From Labilibaculum filiforme (GTDB lineage: Bacteria; Bacteroidota; Bacteroidia; Bacteroidales; Marinifilaceae), in NCBI RefSeq assembly GCF_002843315.1, contig NZ_MVDD01000024.1, forward strand, positions 1 through 59,750: 59,750 nucleotides of DNA, given 5' to 3'. The notes below the pieces were generated by a model, which was not told the DNA's origin, ran no database searches, and saw nothing but the letters and a program-made list of their open reading frames with translations. The stretch's first letter is position 1. Every line of letters starts with the position of its first letter. The position numbers and the translations under genes are program-made. Shown one piece after another: positions 34,453-44,018 of the stretch.

Positions 34453-35442
34453 ATGAATACAGTAGTTAGTGGAATTCGATCTACAGGAAATTTACACCTG
34501 GGGAACTATTTCGGAGCGATAAAGAATTTTGTGCAAATGCAGAACGATAACAATTGCTTTTTCTTTATAGCTGACTGGCATTCCTTGACTACACATCCGA
34601 CTCCTGCTGATCTTCACTTAAATGTAAAACAAGTTTTAGCGGAATATTTAGCATGCGGAATTGATCCTGAAAAAGCAACGATTTATGTGCAGAGTGATGT
34701 GCCAGAAATTCCTGAGTTGTATTTGTTAATGAATATGAATGCCTATTTAGGAGAATTAGAAAGAACTACTTCTTTTAAAGATAAGGCGCGTAAAAGCCCT
34801 GAGAATGTAAATGCTGGATTACTTACTTATCCGGTTTTAATGGCTGTTGATATTTTAATTCATAAAGCAGAGTATGTGCCAGTTGGAAAAGATCAGGAGC
34901 AGAATTTAGAAATGGCGCGTAAATTTGCGAAGCGATTCAATAATACCTACGGCGAAGAAACTTTCCCAATTCCAAAATCTTATTCTTTTACGGGCGAATC
35001 TGTGAAAATTCCTGGATTAGATGGATCTGGAAAAATGGGTAAATCGGAAGGAAATGCAATTGGATTGGTAGAAGATCCGAAAGATATCCGTAAAAAAGTA
35101 ATGAAAGCTGTTTCGGATAGTGGACCTACTGAAATGAATCAAGAAAAACCAGAAGTTATTCAGAATTTATTTAGCTTAATGGATGCGGTTTCGACCAAGG
35201 ATACTTACGATTTTTTTAACGATAAATACAACAATTGCGAAGTTCGCTATGGCGATCTTAAAAAACAATTAGCCGAAGATATCATTAACTTTACAGCTCC
35301 AATCCGAGAGCGTTTTCTGGATATCTCTCAAGATGAAGCTTACCTAAGAAAAGTTACTCAGCAGGGAGCAGAACAAGCACGCGAAAGTGCAGCTAAAACT
35401 TTAGCAGAAGTTCGCAGATTATTCGGTTTCCGTAAATTTTAA
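34453..35442 (+). CDS. trpS: tryptophanyl-tRNA synthetase
   Basis: The 329-residue class I synthetase has a HIGH-like motif in GNLHLGNYFGAI (about 12-23) and a KMSKS-like motif in GKMGKSEGNAI (about 194-204). The tryptophan-pocket segment VLMAVDILIHKAEYVPVGKDQ (about 131-151, in two pieces) is also typical of TrpRS. It charges tRNA-Trp. Length and motifs are complete. It is monocistronic with a terminator 23 bases downstream. Confidence 0.96.
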   Translation: MNTVVSGIRSTGNLHLGNYFGAIKNFVQMQNDNNCFFFIADWHSLTTHPTPADLHLNVKQVLAEYLACGIDPEKATIYVQSDVPEIPELYLLMNMNAYLGELERTTSFKDKARKSPENVNAGLLTYPVLMAVDILIHKAEYVPVGKDQEQNLEMARKFAKRFNNTYGEETFPIPKSYSFTGESVKIPGLDGSGKMGKSEGNAIGLVEDPKDIRKKVMKAVSDSGPTEMNQEKPEVIQNLFSLMDAVSTKDTYDFFNDKYNNCEVRYGDLKKQLAEDIINFTAPIRERFLDISQDEAYLRKVTQQGAEQARESAAKTLAEVRRLFGFRKF

Positions 35443-35463
35443 AAATACAATAACTTTGATATA

Positions 35464-35500
35464 AGAAATGCCATTCCCTAAGGAGTGGCATTTCTTTTTT
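35464..35500 (+). terminator. terminator of trpS
   Basis: GAAATGCCATTCC (35465-35477) pairs with GGAGTGGCATTTC (35482-35494, one T-G), followed by six T. Confidence 0.9.
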
Positions 35501-35616
35501 AGGGCGTTCCCCTTGGGGTGGACCTTCCGTTTTTACTCCTCGCTAATTGTCTTGCTTCGCAAACAATAAGCTGTGGGGCATTCACTTTTTCCGATAGTTA
35601 TCGGAGCCCTAACGCA
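35501..35616. repeat. dispersed inverted-repeat element (GGGCGTT ... CCCTAACGC type)
   Basis: AGGGCGTTCCCC at the left and GGAGCCCTAACGC at the right are imperfect inverse ends. Inside are CTTTTTCCGATAGTTATCGGAG and TTGTCTTGCTTCGCAAACAA hairpins. Elements with these ends are familiar to me as intergenic REP-like/attC-like repeats of Bacteroidota. It lies directly after the trpS terminator and before a convergent gene. Confidence 0.55.
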
Positions 35617-35636
35617 CTCATATATGCATCTACTAT

Positions 35637-36200
35637 TTAGTTTATTCCACCACCAAGGTGGAAACCTATTTTTATAGATGCGTGGTTGAAATCGTTAAAA
35701 CGTTCGTCTTGGTCAAAAATTAGATTGTACTGAAGCGTAAAGTCCAAATGTCCATAGCTACAACCAATTTTTGGAGCAATTCCGAATTTAGATCCTAATT
35801 CTATTTCTGTTGTGTTGTTCATTATTGTTGTACTAAGCGTTCCTAGCTCATAAATTCCAATATCTACACCAGCAAAGGGACGAAAGTTATTGTCACTAAC
35901 GTAATAATCTATTGTGGAAGCATAACATACAATCGACGATACATCTAAAAAATCATCATCGGTGGCACCAATTGCAGTAGTTTCATATTTAATTCCTAAG
36001 AGCAAATTATCGTTCATATGAAATTTAGGATTTACATAAAAGCCAATTCCAGCATCGAGTTCATCGCCACCCGGATTTGAATAGGCTGCTCCAAAATCAA
36101 CTCTAAAAGTTCTAAAAGAGCCACTGTAGGAACCATATTGAGCATTTGCCACTCCTGAAGTTAGAGTGAAAATGATTAGTAATTGCACTAGTTTTTTCAT
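35637..36200 (-). CDS. outer-membrane beta-barrel protein (intact paralogue of 14903-15421)
   Basis: The 187-residue protein has a signal peptide ending VANAQ. A small barrel follows: amphipathic strands with aromatic girdles and the closing strand ASIKIGFHLGGGIN, which ends close to the C-terminus. About 150 aligned residues match the broken gene at 14903, including PGGDELDAGIGFYVNPKF and SKFGIAPKIGCSYGHLDFTL. Porin family or OmpW/OmpX-like; function unknown. Together with the pseudogene it implies an ancestral pair. Confidence 0.8.
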   Translation of the reverse strand: MKKLVQLLIIFTLTSGVANAQYGSYSGSFRTFRVDFGAAYSNPGGDELDAGIGFYVNPKFHMNDNLLLGIKYETTAIGATDDDFLDVSSIVCYASTIDYYVSDNNFRPFAGVDIGIYELGTLSTTIMNNTTEIELGSKFGIAPKIGCSYGHLDFTLQYNLIFDQDERFNDFNHASIKIGFHLGGGIN

Positions 36201-36676
36201 TGTTAATAAGTTAATTAGAATATTGTAAATTTTTGCGATTAAATAAAAAGTTTTTGATTGATGAATAGGAGCTATATCTATTTGGATTTTTTGCGATAGC
36301 TCTGTATTAATCTATTTAATACGCGCTTTAATGTTTTATGTTTTAAATAAAGGCCAGTTTTTATGTGAAATATATCACAAGTAAAAAACCGAAAGATGAG
36401 TGCAGCTATAAAAAGTTATGGATAACAGACTATAGTTTATTGAAAGTAGCATTTTCACTGCATTTTCAGGTTATTATTCTTTTCATTATCTGTTCGCCTT
36501 TTAAAAACCTAGTATTTTTAAAATAGGTAAGATAGAGCAGCTATTAACTGATTAAGGCAAGAAATGAATAGCAATAAGGATTAAAACAACTGCTAATAAT
36601 TATAAATAGCTTGCAATTAGTAAATAGGCTTTTAAAGAGCGAAAGAGAGAGGCGAAAGACCATTATTTAATTTTGA
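36201..36676. other. gene-free intergenic stretch
   Basis: The divergent region between the barrel gene and plsC shows no coding frame. It presumably contains the barrel's promoter. TGTGAAATATATCACA (36364-36379) is a near-palindromic 16-mer similar to a CRP/FNR-type half-site pair, of unknown meaning. Confidence 0.35.
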
Positions 36677-36709
36677 TTTGGTGAATCCTGATAATAAATC
36701 TTAATTTTG
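36677..36709 (+). promoter_or_regulatory. promoter of the acyltransferase gene
   Basis: TTTG (36677-36680), 21 bases, then TAATTTTG (36702-36709). This is one of the best matches to the Bacteroidota consensus in the window. Confidence 0.65.
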
Positions 36710-36795
36710 GCTCATTAAACAATACAGAATTTGGTAAAACAATTTTCCTTAGTATTCAATTTTACTGTAATTACAATTAAAACGGTTCTTCAAAA

Positions 36796-37551
36796 ATGAA
36801 TTTTTTAATATTCCCAATCAGGTTTCTATACAAAGTTTATTTCTTTCTTTATTTTGTATTAACATTGGTGCTCTTCTATCCAATATTTAAGTATTTATTA
36901 TCGAAGAAGGAGCGGTTTCCAATGGCTTTTAAAGTGATAAAAGTATATGCGAAGGTCTGGCTTTACGGATCAGGAATATTCTTGCGGGTGAAGGGAAGAG
37001 AGAATATAATTACCGATCAGGCTTTCTTAATTTGCTCTAATCATAGCTCCTTTATCGATCCGGCTACCCTGTATATTATATTTGATCAGTACTTTGTGTT
37101 TACCGGGAAAAAAGAGATTGAAAAATGGCCTTTATTTCACATTTTTTATACTTCGGGAATGAATATTTTGGTGGATAGGCACAATCGCCTGGGAGCATTA
37201 AAAAGTTTTAAGAAAATGATGGATGTAATTACAGAGGGATATCCTTTAGTAATTTTACCCGAAGGAACCATTCCCGAAAATGCGCCAAATTTAGGAGAGT
37301 TTAAACCGGGAGCAGTTGCCATTGCTATACAAATGGGAATTCCTATTCTGCCAATTACACAAACTACCAATTGGAAAAGATTACAACGGGGTACCATGTT
37401 TAAAGGAAATGCTAGTCCGGGTATTGCAAATGTTATTATACATCCACTTATTCCTACAAAAGGCTTGTCTAAGCAGGATGCAGAAGCACTGTCGGAGCAA
37501 TTACGAGCGGTAATTAACCAGCCATTGCACGAAAAATATGGTGTTTCATAA
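36796..37551 (+). CDS. plsC: 1-acyl-sn-glycerol-3-phosphate acyltransferase (PlsC-like)
   Basis: The 251-residue protein has an N-terminal membrane segment (about 8-32) and the acyltransferase motifs: NHSSFIDP (about 77-84, catalytic His and Asp), the GMNILVDR region (about 118-125) and VILPEGTIPEN (about 153-163, the EGT motif). It would transfer the second acyl chain in phosphatidate synthesis or a related lipid. The stand-alone position leaves room for an ornithine-lipid-type substrate. Confidence 0.88.
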   Translation: MNFLIFPIRFLYKVYFFLYFVLTLVLFYPIFKYLLSKKERFPMAFKVIKVYAKVWLYGSGIFLRVKGRENIITDQAFLICSNHSSFIDPATLYIIFDQYFVFTGKKEIEKWPLFHIFYTSGMNILVDRHNRLGALKSFKKMMDVITEGYPLVILPEGTIPENAPNLGEFKPGAVAIAIQMGIPILPITQTTNWKRLQRGTMFKGNASPGIANVIIHPLIPTKGLSKQDAEALSEQLRAVINQPLHEKYGVS

Positions 37552-37572
37552 AATCAGAATCATATACATGAC

Positions 37573-37604
37573 AAAATGCCAACTCGTAAGAGCTGGCATT
37601 TTTT
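37573..37604 (+). terminator. terminator of plsC-like gene
   Basis: AAAATGCCA...CTC pairs with GAG...TGGCATTTT around GTAA, with a T-rich tail. Confidence 0.85.
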
Positions 37605-37927
37605 ATTTGTCATGTTTTTTGTGACATATTGACTGTTTATCCAAAAAATCCAGATGGCACGGTTATTGTCCGGATCATCTGGTTATATTGTTTTATAAAA
37701 TAAATTTATCAATTGTTAGAATAAACCTATTAAATAGAAATAGAATTCGAGGCTAACAACCTTTACTATGACAAACTGCACCGTTTGTGTCGACAAATGT
37801 ATATATTAATTTGATTAAAGTGAATGTTTATTAACATTTATTAACAATCGACACTCTATTCAGAGTTTCCTACTTTGAACATTAATGGATAATTAATTAA
37901 TGTTTTATCCATATAAAAAAATAGAAT
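37605..37927. other. intergenic region with a symmetrical hairpin
   Basis: CCAGATG (37651-37657) and CATCTGG (37676-37682) flank an inner CGG/CCG pairing, a compact imperfect hairpin without a T tract. A second inverted pattern GACAAACTGCACCGTTTGTGTC lies at 37770-37791. Both lie 130-280 bases upstream of the gene at 37928, and either may be regulatory. Confidence 0.35.
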
Positions 37928-38617
37928 ATGGAAGAAAGTGATAAAATCCCTTACCTATCATTGAATATGGTAGGGGAGTATAGTGAAGCTACAAAAGCTA
38001 GAAAAAGATCAATTATAAGAAATCAGAAAAAACCTAAGAAGTTTATTTATGCAAGATATTCTAGTGCTAAGAGTGCAATAAAAAACTTTTTTGCTCAAGA
38101 TGAATTTGAACCATTATGTGTTAAAGCTAAAATAAATGAATTGGCTAAAAAGGTTTGTTCTACTGAATTTCAGGCCAATAACCGAAATTGTCAAATTCAA
38201 GCATTGGAATCATTTCTTACGACAAATCTTGATTCTTCTTTGCAGAAATTTACTTTTGAGAGATTTCGATCAAAACTGAAATCAATTTCCATTAACGGAT
38301 TAACAATTGGTATCTCACCTGATTTAGTAATATGTGGTGAGATTAATGGACAGAAGATTGTAGGAGCTATAAAACTTCATTTTTCGAAAAGTGGAGTGTT
38401 TAAGGGATCTGCTGGCCGAGTAGCGGCTACAGGTTTATATCGTTTTATGAATGATATCGTTGCTACAGAAAGTGAAGTAGTAATTCCTTCATTGTGTATT
38501 GTTCTTGATGTTTTTGAACAGAAAACTTATCAAGCACCTGAAAATTTAGATTTTTATATGAAAAAGTTTATCAATGCATGTGCTGAAATAATGGATATCT
38601 GGGATAATGTAGCTTAA
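37928..38617 (+). CDS. hypothetical protein with a possible degenerate PD-(D/E)xK-like core
   Basis: The 229-residue soluble protein has a basic N-terminus (ATKARKRSIIRNQKKPKKF). Residues 126-152 (TIGISPDLVICGEINGQKIV then GAIKLHF) have the beta-hairpin layout of restriction-like nucleases: a PD at 131-132 and the GxxxGAxKL strand with Lys 149. The acidic residue expected two before the lysine is Ala, so catalysis is doubtful or uses another residue. A DNA-related role is inference. It is transcribed alone with a terminator. Confidence 0.5.
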   Translation: MEESDKIPYLSLNMVGEYSEATKARKRSIIRNQKKPKKFIYARYSSAKSAIKNFFAQDEFEPLCVKAKINELAKKVCSTEFQANNRNCQIQALESFLTTNLDSSLQKFTFERFRSKLKSISINGLTIGISPDLVICGEINGQKIVGAIKLHFSKSGVFKGSAGRVAATGLYRFMNDIVATESEVVIPSLCIVLDVFEQKTYQAPENLDFYMKKFINACAEIMDIWDNVA

Positions 38618-38636
38618 TTAAAAAATTCCAATAAAT

Positions 38637-38671
38637 AAAAGGGTTGTTGATATCACTCAATAACCCTTTTT
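38637..38671 (+). terminator. terminator after the nuclease-like hypothetical
   Basis: AAAAGGGTTGTTGA (38637-38650) pairs with TCAATAACCCTTTT (38657-38670), with a T tract. Confidence 0.88.
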
Positions 38672-38712
38672 GGAGTTTAAATTTTCATTAACATTATCAA
38701 ATAATATGGTGT

Positions 38713-41493
38713 TTAGCTTTTAATGGGAAGACTGAAATTAAATTGAGAGCCAACTCCTTCTTCCGATTTCACCCAAATAGTTCCTTTTAGTAATTCAACA
38801 TATGCTTTGGTAATGGACAAGCCAAGTCCCGAACCCTCAATAGCTTTTGTACTTTCATGATCGACTCGGGTGAATCGTTCAAAGATGGTTTTTTGCACTT
38901 TTTTGGGGATTCCTATTCCCGTATCTTTCACAAAGAATTCTAATGAATTTTCCTTTTTTAAGTAGCCAAATGTAATGGTGCCCGAGTTGGTATATTTTAT
39001 GGCATTATTAATTAAGTTGGTAAGAATCGAATTTAGCATCGCATAATCAGTAAATAAGGAAAAAACTTCTGTTAATGAGCTATTTGTAAGGCTAAGTTTA
39101 ATTTCTTTTTTATGGGCTTCAGGCAAGAAAAAATTAAGTTGACTTTGCAATAGTTCGTTAATATTTACTTTCGAAATATTTGGTACAACTTGTTTTGTTT
39201 CAATTTTCGAAATTTCGATAATTGCATTAATGGTGGCAAGCATCCGCTCTCCACTATCCGTAATTATTCGAATGAATTTCTTTCGCTTTTCGCCACTTAA
39301 ACTGGGTGTTTTCAACAATTCGGCAAAGCCCAGAATACCATTCATCGGAGTTCTAATTTCGTGACTCATATTGGCTAAAAAGGCGGTTTTTAGTTTCTCG
39401 CTTTCCTCTGCTTTTTCTTTGGCTGCAATTAGTTCGTTTTCAATTTTTTTCTGAGCAGTTATATCTACTAACATCGATAAAAAATCGTCACCAAGCGTAA
39501 TTCCCGATACCAATATTTGTTTCACACTTCCATCTTTACAAGTCATATCGTAAACTTCCGGAACTATATCGGCATTCTTTTTTTTTGATAGTGCCACAGC
39601 ATCGTTCCAATGCTTAATTACAAATTTTCGATATTTAGGATCGGGAAAAGCCAATTTCCACCACTTTTCCATGGTTGGAATATCAGCATGAGAATATCCA
39701 AATACATCTAAAAATTGGTTGTTGATATATTTAATTAGTCCCGTTGTATTGTCGACATGGCTGAGGGGAATTGGAGCTTGCTGAATGAAAGTTTTAAACT
39801 GACTTTCACTTTTTATTAAAGCAGCTTGTGCCTCTTTTTGGTCGGTAATGTCGCGATGAACCAGCACAATATGAGTGACCGTTTCGAATTCATCTTTTAT
39901 TGGATAAACCTTGGTTCGCAGCCAACGACTTCTACTTTTGTAACTTCCTTTTATTTCATTTTCAGGCTTATATAAATGATCCGGTAAATCTAAGGTTTCG
40001 CCAGCATAAGCACGTTTAATAAAGTATAACATACCCGTTTTAAGGACCTCCTTACTTTCAAGAATATTATACTTAAAAAGAGTGACTTCTTTAGGTATTT
40101 GCCAAAGTTCTTCGTATGCTTTGTTTACAGAAATCTGAAGTCCATCTAAATCATATACCTCTACAATAAAAGGCGATTGCTCCATTAATAATCGGTATTT
40201 TTCTTCACTTTGTTTTAGTTGGTCTTCTGCTTTTTTTCTTGCCGATATATCTTGAAAAACGCAATAGGTTTGCTTAAACGAGCCATCGGGATAGCAACCA
40301 GTGCAACCTTGCAAGGAGATGTATTTATAATGCCCTTTTTTGTGTCTGATTTTAAAATGAACATCATTTACATAACCGCGAGCTTTAAATTTTGGAAAAT
40401 TGGTATCAAAAACATGTTGCCACTTAGTGTGAAGAAAGTCTCCGTAATTTTTTCCAATTACTTCCTCTCTTTGGTATCCTAAAAAGTGTAACCATGTTTC
40501 ATTTACATCAATAATATTACCTTCGGTATTTAGCGAGTGATAGGAGAGAGGAGCATTATCGAAAAGAGTTTTGTATTTTTTTTCACTCTCTTTTAAGGTA
40601 TAATAAAATTGCAGTCGGTTTATTGTATCTCCAATTCTTCGGCTGATCTCTATAAACAATTTTTTCTCCAACGGAGTCCATTCTCTTGCTTTCGAACACT
40701 GATGAATTCCCAATAAATAGTTGGTATTATCGCTGTTAGTGATCGGAATAAGCATTTCTGACTTTATATGTAGCTCCTGAATGTAGGATGGCGTTTTTGC
40801 CACATTGGAGTGCACGGATACGTGTACTTCATTTTTTACATAGTTTCTTTTTTCAAAAAGTTCTTGCTGATAACTCTTTGTTAACTTGTTGGTATTACTT
40901 ATTGAAATGCAAGGTGCTTCATCTTTGGTAATTACAATTGGTGGCAACTGAAATTTTTCCTTTACAGTTAATGAAGAAAGAAAAAAAGCTCGATCGGTCT
41001 TAAAAACCTCCTGAACAATAGTAAGAACATCGAAAATCATTTTCTCGATATCTTCAGCAACTATTGTAATTTCATGTATTTTTTCGAGTGTATCGATGTA
41101 GGAAAATAGATTATTTTTTGCTTCTATGTGATCTGTGATATCGCGGGAAATACCAAGCACAAATTTATTGCCGTTTTCGTTTAATAAGGAAACACTTACT
41201 TCAACCGGAAATGTAGAACCATCTTTGCGTTGGTGGTAGGTGCTTAATTTGTTGTATTTATCGCGTTCCAAAATAGTGAAGTACTCCTGAACCTGTTCGT
41301 CACTTTTATGCTCGGTATCTATATCAGAAATGGATAGCTTGAGCAACTCTTCTCTTGTATATCCCAAATTTATGCAAGCCTGTTTGTTTACTTCAATCAA
41401 TTTTCCATCAAGGTTCGACAAATACATTGCGTCTCCTGAATTTTGGATTAATGAATGAGATATAACGGCGTGCTCTTTTTTGGGGATGTTCAT
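38713..41493 (-). CDS. multi-PAS/GAF sensor histidine kinase
   Basis: The 926-residue cytosolic protein lacks membrane segments. Order: PAS (about 10-130), GAF (about 140-300), PAS (about 310-430), PAS (about 435-555), PAS (about 560-680), then a dimerisation domain with FLANMSHEIRTPMNG (phospho-His near residue 705), and a HATPase with NLINNAIKYTNSG, DTGIGIP, GSGLGLSI (N, G1, G2 boxes). There is no receiver domain, so it must pass phosphate to a separate regulator, which is not adjacent. Four PAS and one GAF domain suggest sensing of redox, light or small ligands inside the cell. Confidence 0.93.
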   Translation of the reverse strand: MNIPKKEHAVISHSLIQNSGDAMYLSNLDGKLIEVNKQACINLGYTREELLKLSISDIDTEHKSDEQVQEYFTILERDKYNKLSTYHQRKDGSTFPVEVSVSLLNENGNKFVLGISRDITDHIEAKNNLFSYIDTLEKIHEITIVAEDIEKMIFDVLTIVQEVFKTDRAFFLSSLTVKEKFQLPPIVITKDEAPCISISNTNKLTKSYQQELFEKRNYVKNEVHVSVHSNVAKTPSYIQELHIKSEMLIPITNSDNTNYLLGIHQCSKAREWTPLEKKLFIEISRRIGDTINRLQFYYTLKESEKKYKTLFDNAPLSYHSLNTEGNIIDVNETWLHFLGYQREEVIGKNYGDFLHTKWQHVFDTNFPKFKARGYVNDVHFKIRHKKGHYKYISLQGCTGCYPDGSFKQTYCVFQDISARKKAEDQLKQSEEKYRLLMEQSPFIVEVYDLDGLQISVNKAYEELWQIPKEVTLFKYNILESKEVLKTGMLYFIKRAYAGETLDLPDHLYKPENEIKGSYKSRSRWLRTKVYPIKDEFETVTHIVLVHRDITDQKEAQAALIKSESQFKTFIQQAPIPLSHVDNTTGLIKYINNQFLDVFGYSHADIPTMEKWWKLAFPDPKYRKFVIKHWNDAVALSKKKNADIVPEVYDMTCKDGSVKQILVSGITLGDDFLSMLVDITAQKKIENELIAAKEKAEESEKLKTAFLANMSHEIRTPMNGILGFAELLKTPSLSGEKRKKFIRIITDSGERMLATINAIIEISKIETKQVVPNISKVNINELLQSQLNFFLPEAHKKEIKLSLTNSSLTEVFSLFTDYAMLNSILTNLINNAIKYTNSGTITFGYLKKENSLEFFVKDTGIGIPKKVQKTIFERFTRVDHESTKAIEGSGLGLSITKAYVELLKGTIWVKSEEGVGSQFNFSLPIKS

Positions 41494-41623
41494 TGCACAG
41501 TAGTTTTGGTTGAAGTCTTAGTAATATACAAAAAAATACCTGCGATTATATATCCTTGTTTGTTATTTAGTTACATTCAAAGTAAGGAAGGTACTCCGAA
41601 TTAGTTGTTTAATTAAAATTATA

Positions 41624-41657
41624 TAAAAAAGGTGCTTGCATTTGATACAAGCACCTT
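41624..41657 (-). terminator. terminator of the FISUMP lipoprotein gene
   Basis: AAGGTGCTTG (41629-41638) pairs with CAAGCACCTT (41648-41657). The A run at 41625-41630 is the U tract on the minus strand. Confidence 0.88.
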
Positions 41658-41682
41658 AAAAGAATTATTTATGGTCTAAATT

Positions 41683-43992
41683 CTATTTATTTTTCACACA
41701 TCGAATAGTAAGTTTGCTGTCGGGATCTGAATTATCCCAATAACTAACCTGGTCATCCAGATACATAAATACCGGCCAATCATCAGCCTGACTGTTTGGA
41801 TCTAGCAAATAAAATGCTGCTTCTTCTCCTTCAACGCTGCCATTTATATTGGTTCCGGTTGATAGAGCATTAAAGCCTGTTGAATTGGTTCCATTGCTAA
41901 AGGAGGAGGGATTTAATAAGGAATACGTTCCCTTGTTTTCTAAATCAATAGTAGCACATAGTGTTTCGTATTCAGCGATGGTTGGTATGTGCCATCCTGC
42001 AGGACAAGCATCATTAATAATTGTTGATTTGTAGAACACTTCGTTGCCAATTTTTGAATAGTTAGTGGAGTTTGTTTGGAAATAGGCTAAATTTTCCGCC
42101 ATCCAATAGTCATCTCCTATTTTAACTGCAAGATATTCTTTGCTGTCGCGAGTATCCGTAAAGCTTATTGCTCCTGCAATTGAGGTAGTAAAGGTGGCAA
42201 TATCACTTTTTTCGCTTAGTCCATCGTGCGTAGAAATTACTTGCCAAAAGTAGTTCGTATTTGCATTTAAACTACTCGTGATAGAATAGTTAAAAACTCC
42301 ATTTGCTTTGGCTATTTTCCCTTTAAATACCGACTGTAAATTAGACTCACTGGTTCCAATTAGGATAGTAAATTCAGGTTTAGTTTCATCTTTATCGGCA
42401 GTTTTCCATTCAAAATCCAAAGAATTGGGGTCGATGCCTTTTTGATTTGAAAGGGGTGCAATTAATTCGGGAATACTTGGCGCTATTTTGGCGGTTCCCA
42501 CTTTAAAAGACCAGATTGGCCCCGAAGTTTGTTTCCCCTTACTATCTTTTGCGATTACTTTCCAATAAATTGTTTGATCCGAACTGACATCTGTTAAATC
42601 GTAATAGGTTTTTTTAGTATTCTTAATTTTTGCATTCTCCATCACTTTCGATTTTTCATTCGAAGCGTAAACAGTGTAGGATAAGGCATCTTCTTTATTG
42701 TAATCTTTTCCTTCCCACATAAGCTTTATCGATTCATTGTAGTCGATATCTTCTTCATTTGCTGGCGTTGGATCGTAAGGTTTTTCTGGTGCCTGATTAA
42801 TATACTCTTCGATGGTAAATAATTCAGCATTGTAATTGATTAATTTTTTGCCAAATATTTTCATTTTGGCTCCAGCACTCATGGAAACGCCACCGTAAAG
42901 GTCATAGTAAAATCCTGTACTTGTGTTAACACCTGCTCTAACACCGCCATAGATTGGAAATTCGATGTAAGGGGAAAGTTTTTTGTATATTTTGTATTTT
43001 AGTTTTGCAGTAACAAAACATTCTGCTTTTACTTCAATTTCTCCGCTTGGTCTAAGTAAAGTAAAGCCGTGATCGAAGTTCCCATATTTATTCCATCCAT
43101 CGCCTCTTTTATATTTTATTCCTGCGCCAAAAGCAAGCGTATCCGACACGCCAATACTTGCACTAGCAGCAGCCGAAAGACGTGCTCCAATCGATATTTG
43201 TAGCACAGGCTCAACAAGAATTGGACAACTTCCACACCAAACTACAATCTTTTTAAATTTTACATTTGCAACATCTGTGGACAAGTCTTTTTTAGTGACT
43301 TTGCTAGAGTCTTTTCCGGCTTTAATTTTTACTTCAGCTTTTAATTCTGTAATAATCTTTCCATCGTAACCAATTTCAAATTTCCGAAGTTTAAATCGTT
43401 TAATTTTTAGTTTGGTGCGAATATCCGAAAGTAAGGATACCGATCCATTAAAATCTATGTTAAGAATGTCTTTGTCATCTTTAAGCTCAGCATCAATGGT
43501 AAAGGACAAGCCTTTTTTAGTAGAATTCGATTTCGTATCCGAAAAAATTAGTTGACTACCTTCTGTTAGCATTTCAACTTCACTTACATTGGCATTTTCT
43601 AATGGAGTGTCGTACCAAAAATCGGCTTCTTCAATGGCTTCTTCCAAGCTTGCTTCCGAGGTGGACAAAAGTAGTTCATCTCCCTGTTGTTCAATGCTTT
43701 CAATTTTAAGAAGATATCCTCCGTCATTTTCATTTACAATAATATCTCCTTCATTTAATTGGAGAAGAGCATTTGCCGAAGTTTTTAGCTTCATAGTTTG
43801 TTTCACCGTATCAATCTCGCTTACAGACGAAGACCATTCTTCGGAGCTTATTGTTTTTGTAGTTTCCGGAATAATTGGATCGTAAATAACGCCATCATCA
43901 TCGGTGTTAATTTGATCATTAATAACTTCGTCCTCGGAACATGACGATAGGAAGACAAGTACTATTAGGAATAAGGTGTATATTTTATTCAT
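41683..43992 (-). CDS. large surface lipoprotein with fibronectin-like modules and C-terminal FISUMP domain
   Basis: The 769-residue protein has a lipobox (FLSSC, Cys about 18) and an acidic tether. An N-terminal half follows with strand-rich segments (KTKLKIKRFKLRKFEIGYDG). Two fibronectin type III-like modules (about 415-610, for example KPYDPTPANEEDIDYNESIK and IDPNSLDFEWKTADKDETK) follow. The C-terminal part (about 620-769) is a FISUMP domain, with YWMAENLAYF and CPAGWHIPTIAEYE. FISUMP domains are found in many surface proteins of Fibrobacter and Bacteroidota. Role unknown, perhaps binding. Followed 26 bases upstream-wise by a small lipoprotein gene on the same strand. Confidence 0.82.
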   Translation of the reverse strand: MNKIYTLFLIVLVFLSSCSEDEVINDQINTDDDGVIYDPIIPETTKTISSEEWSSSVSEIDTVKQTMKLKTSANALLQLNEGDIIVNENDGGYLLKIESIEQQGDELLLSTSEASLEEAIEEADFWYDTPLENANVSEVEMLTEGSQLIFSDTKSNSTKKGLSFTIDAELKDDKDILNIDFNGSVSLLSDIRTKLKIKRFKLRKFEIGYDGKIITELKAEVKIKAGKDSSKVTKKDLSTDVANVKFKKIVVWCGSCPILVEPVLQISIGARLSAAASASIGVSDTLAFGAGIKYKRGDGWNKYGNFDHGFTLLRPSGEIEVKAECFVTAKLKYKIYKKLSPYIEFPIYGGVRAGVNTSTGFYYDLYGGVSMSAGAKMKIFGKKLINYNAELFTIEEYINQAPEKPYDPTPANEEDIDYNESIKLMWEGKDYNKEDALSYTVYASNEKSKVMENAKIKNTKKTYYDLTDVSSDQTIYWKVIAKDSKGKQTSGPIWSFKVGTAKIAPSIPELIAPLSNQKGIDPNSLDFEWKTADKDETKPEFTILIGTSESNLQSVFKGKIAKANGVFNYSITSSLNANTNYFWQVISTHDGLSEKSDIATFTTSIAGAISFTDTRDSKEYLAVKIGDDYWMAENLAYFQTNSTNYSKIGNEVFYKSTIINDACPAGWHIPTIAEYETLCATIDLENKGTYSLLNPSSFSNGTNSTGFNALSTGTNINGSVEGEEAAFYLLDPNSQADDWPVFMYLDDQVSYWDNSDPDSKLTIRCVKNK

Positions 43993-44018
43993 CGATTATT
44001 TTTTTTGATTGGAACGAT

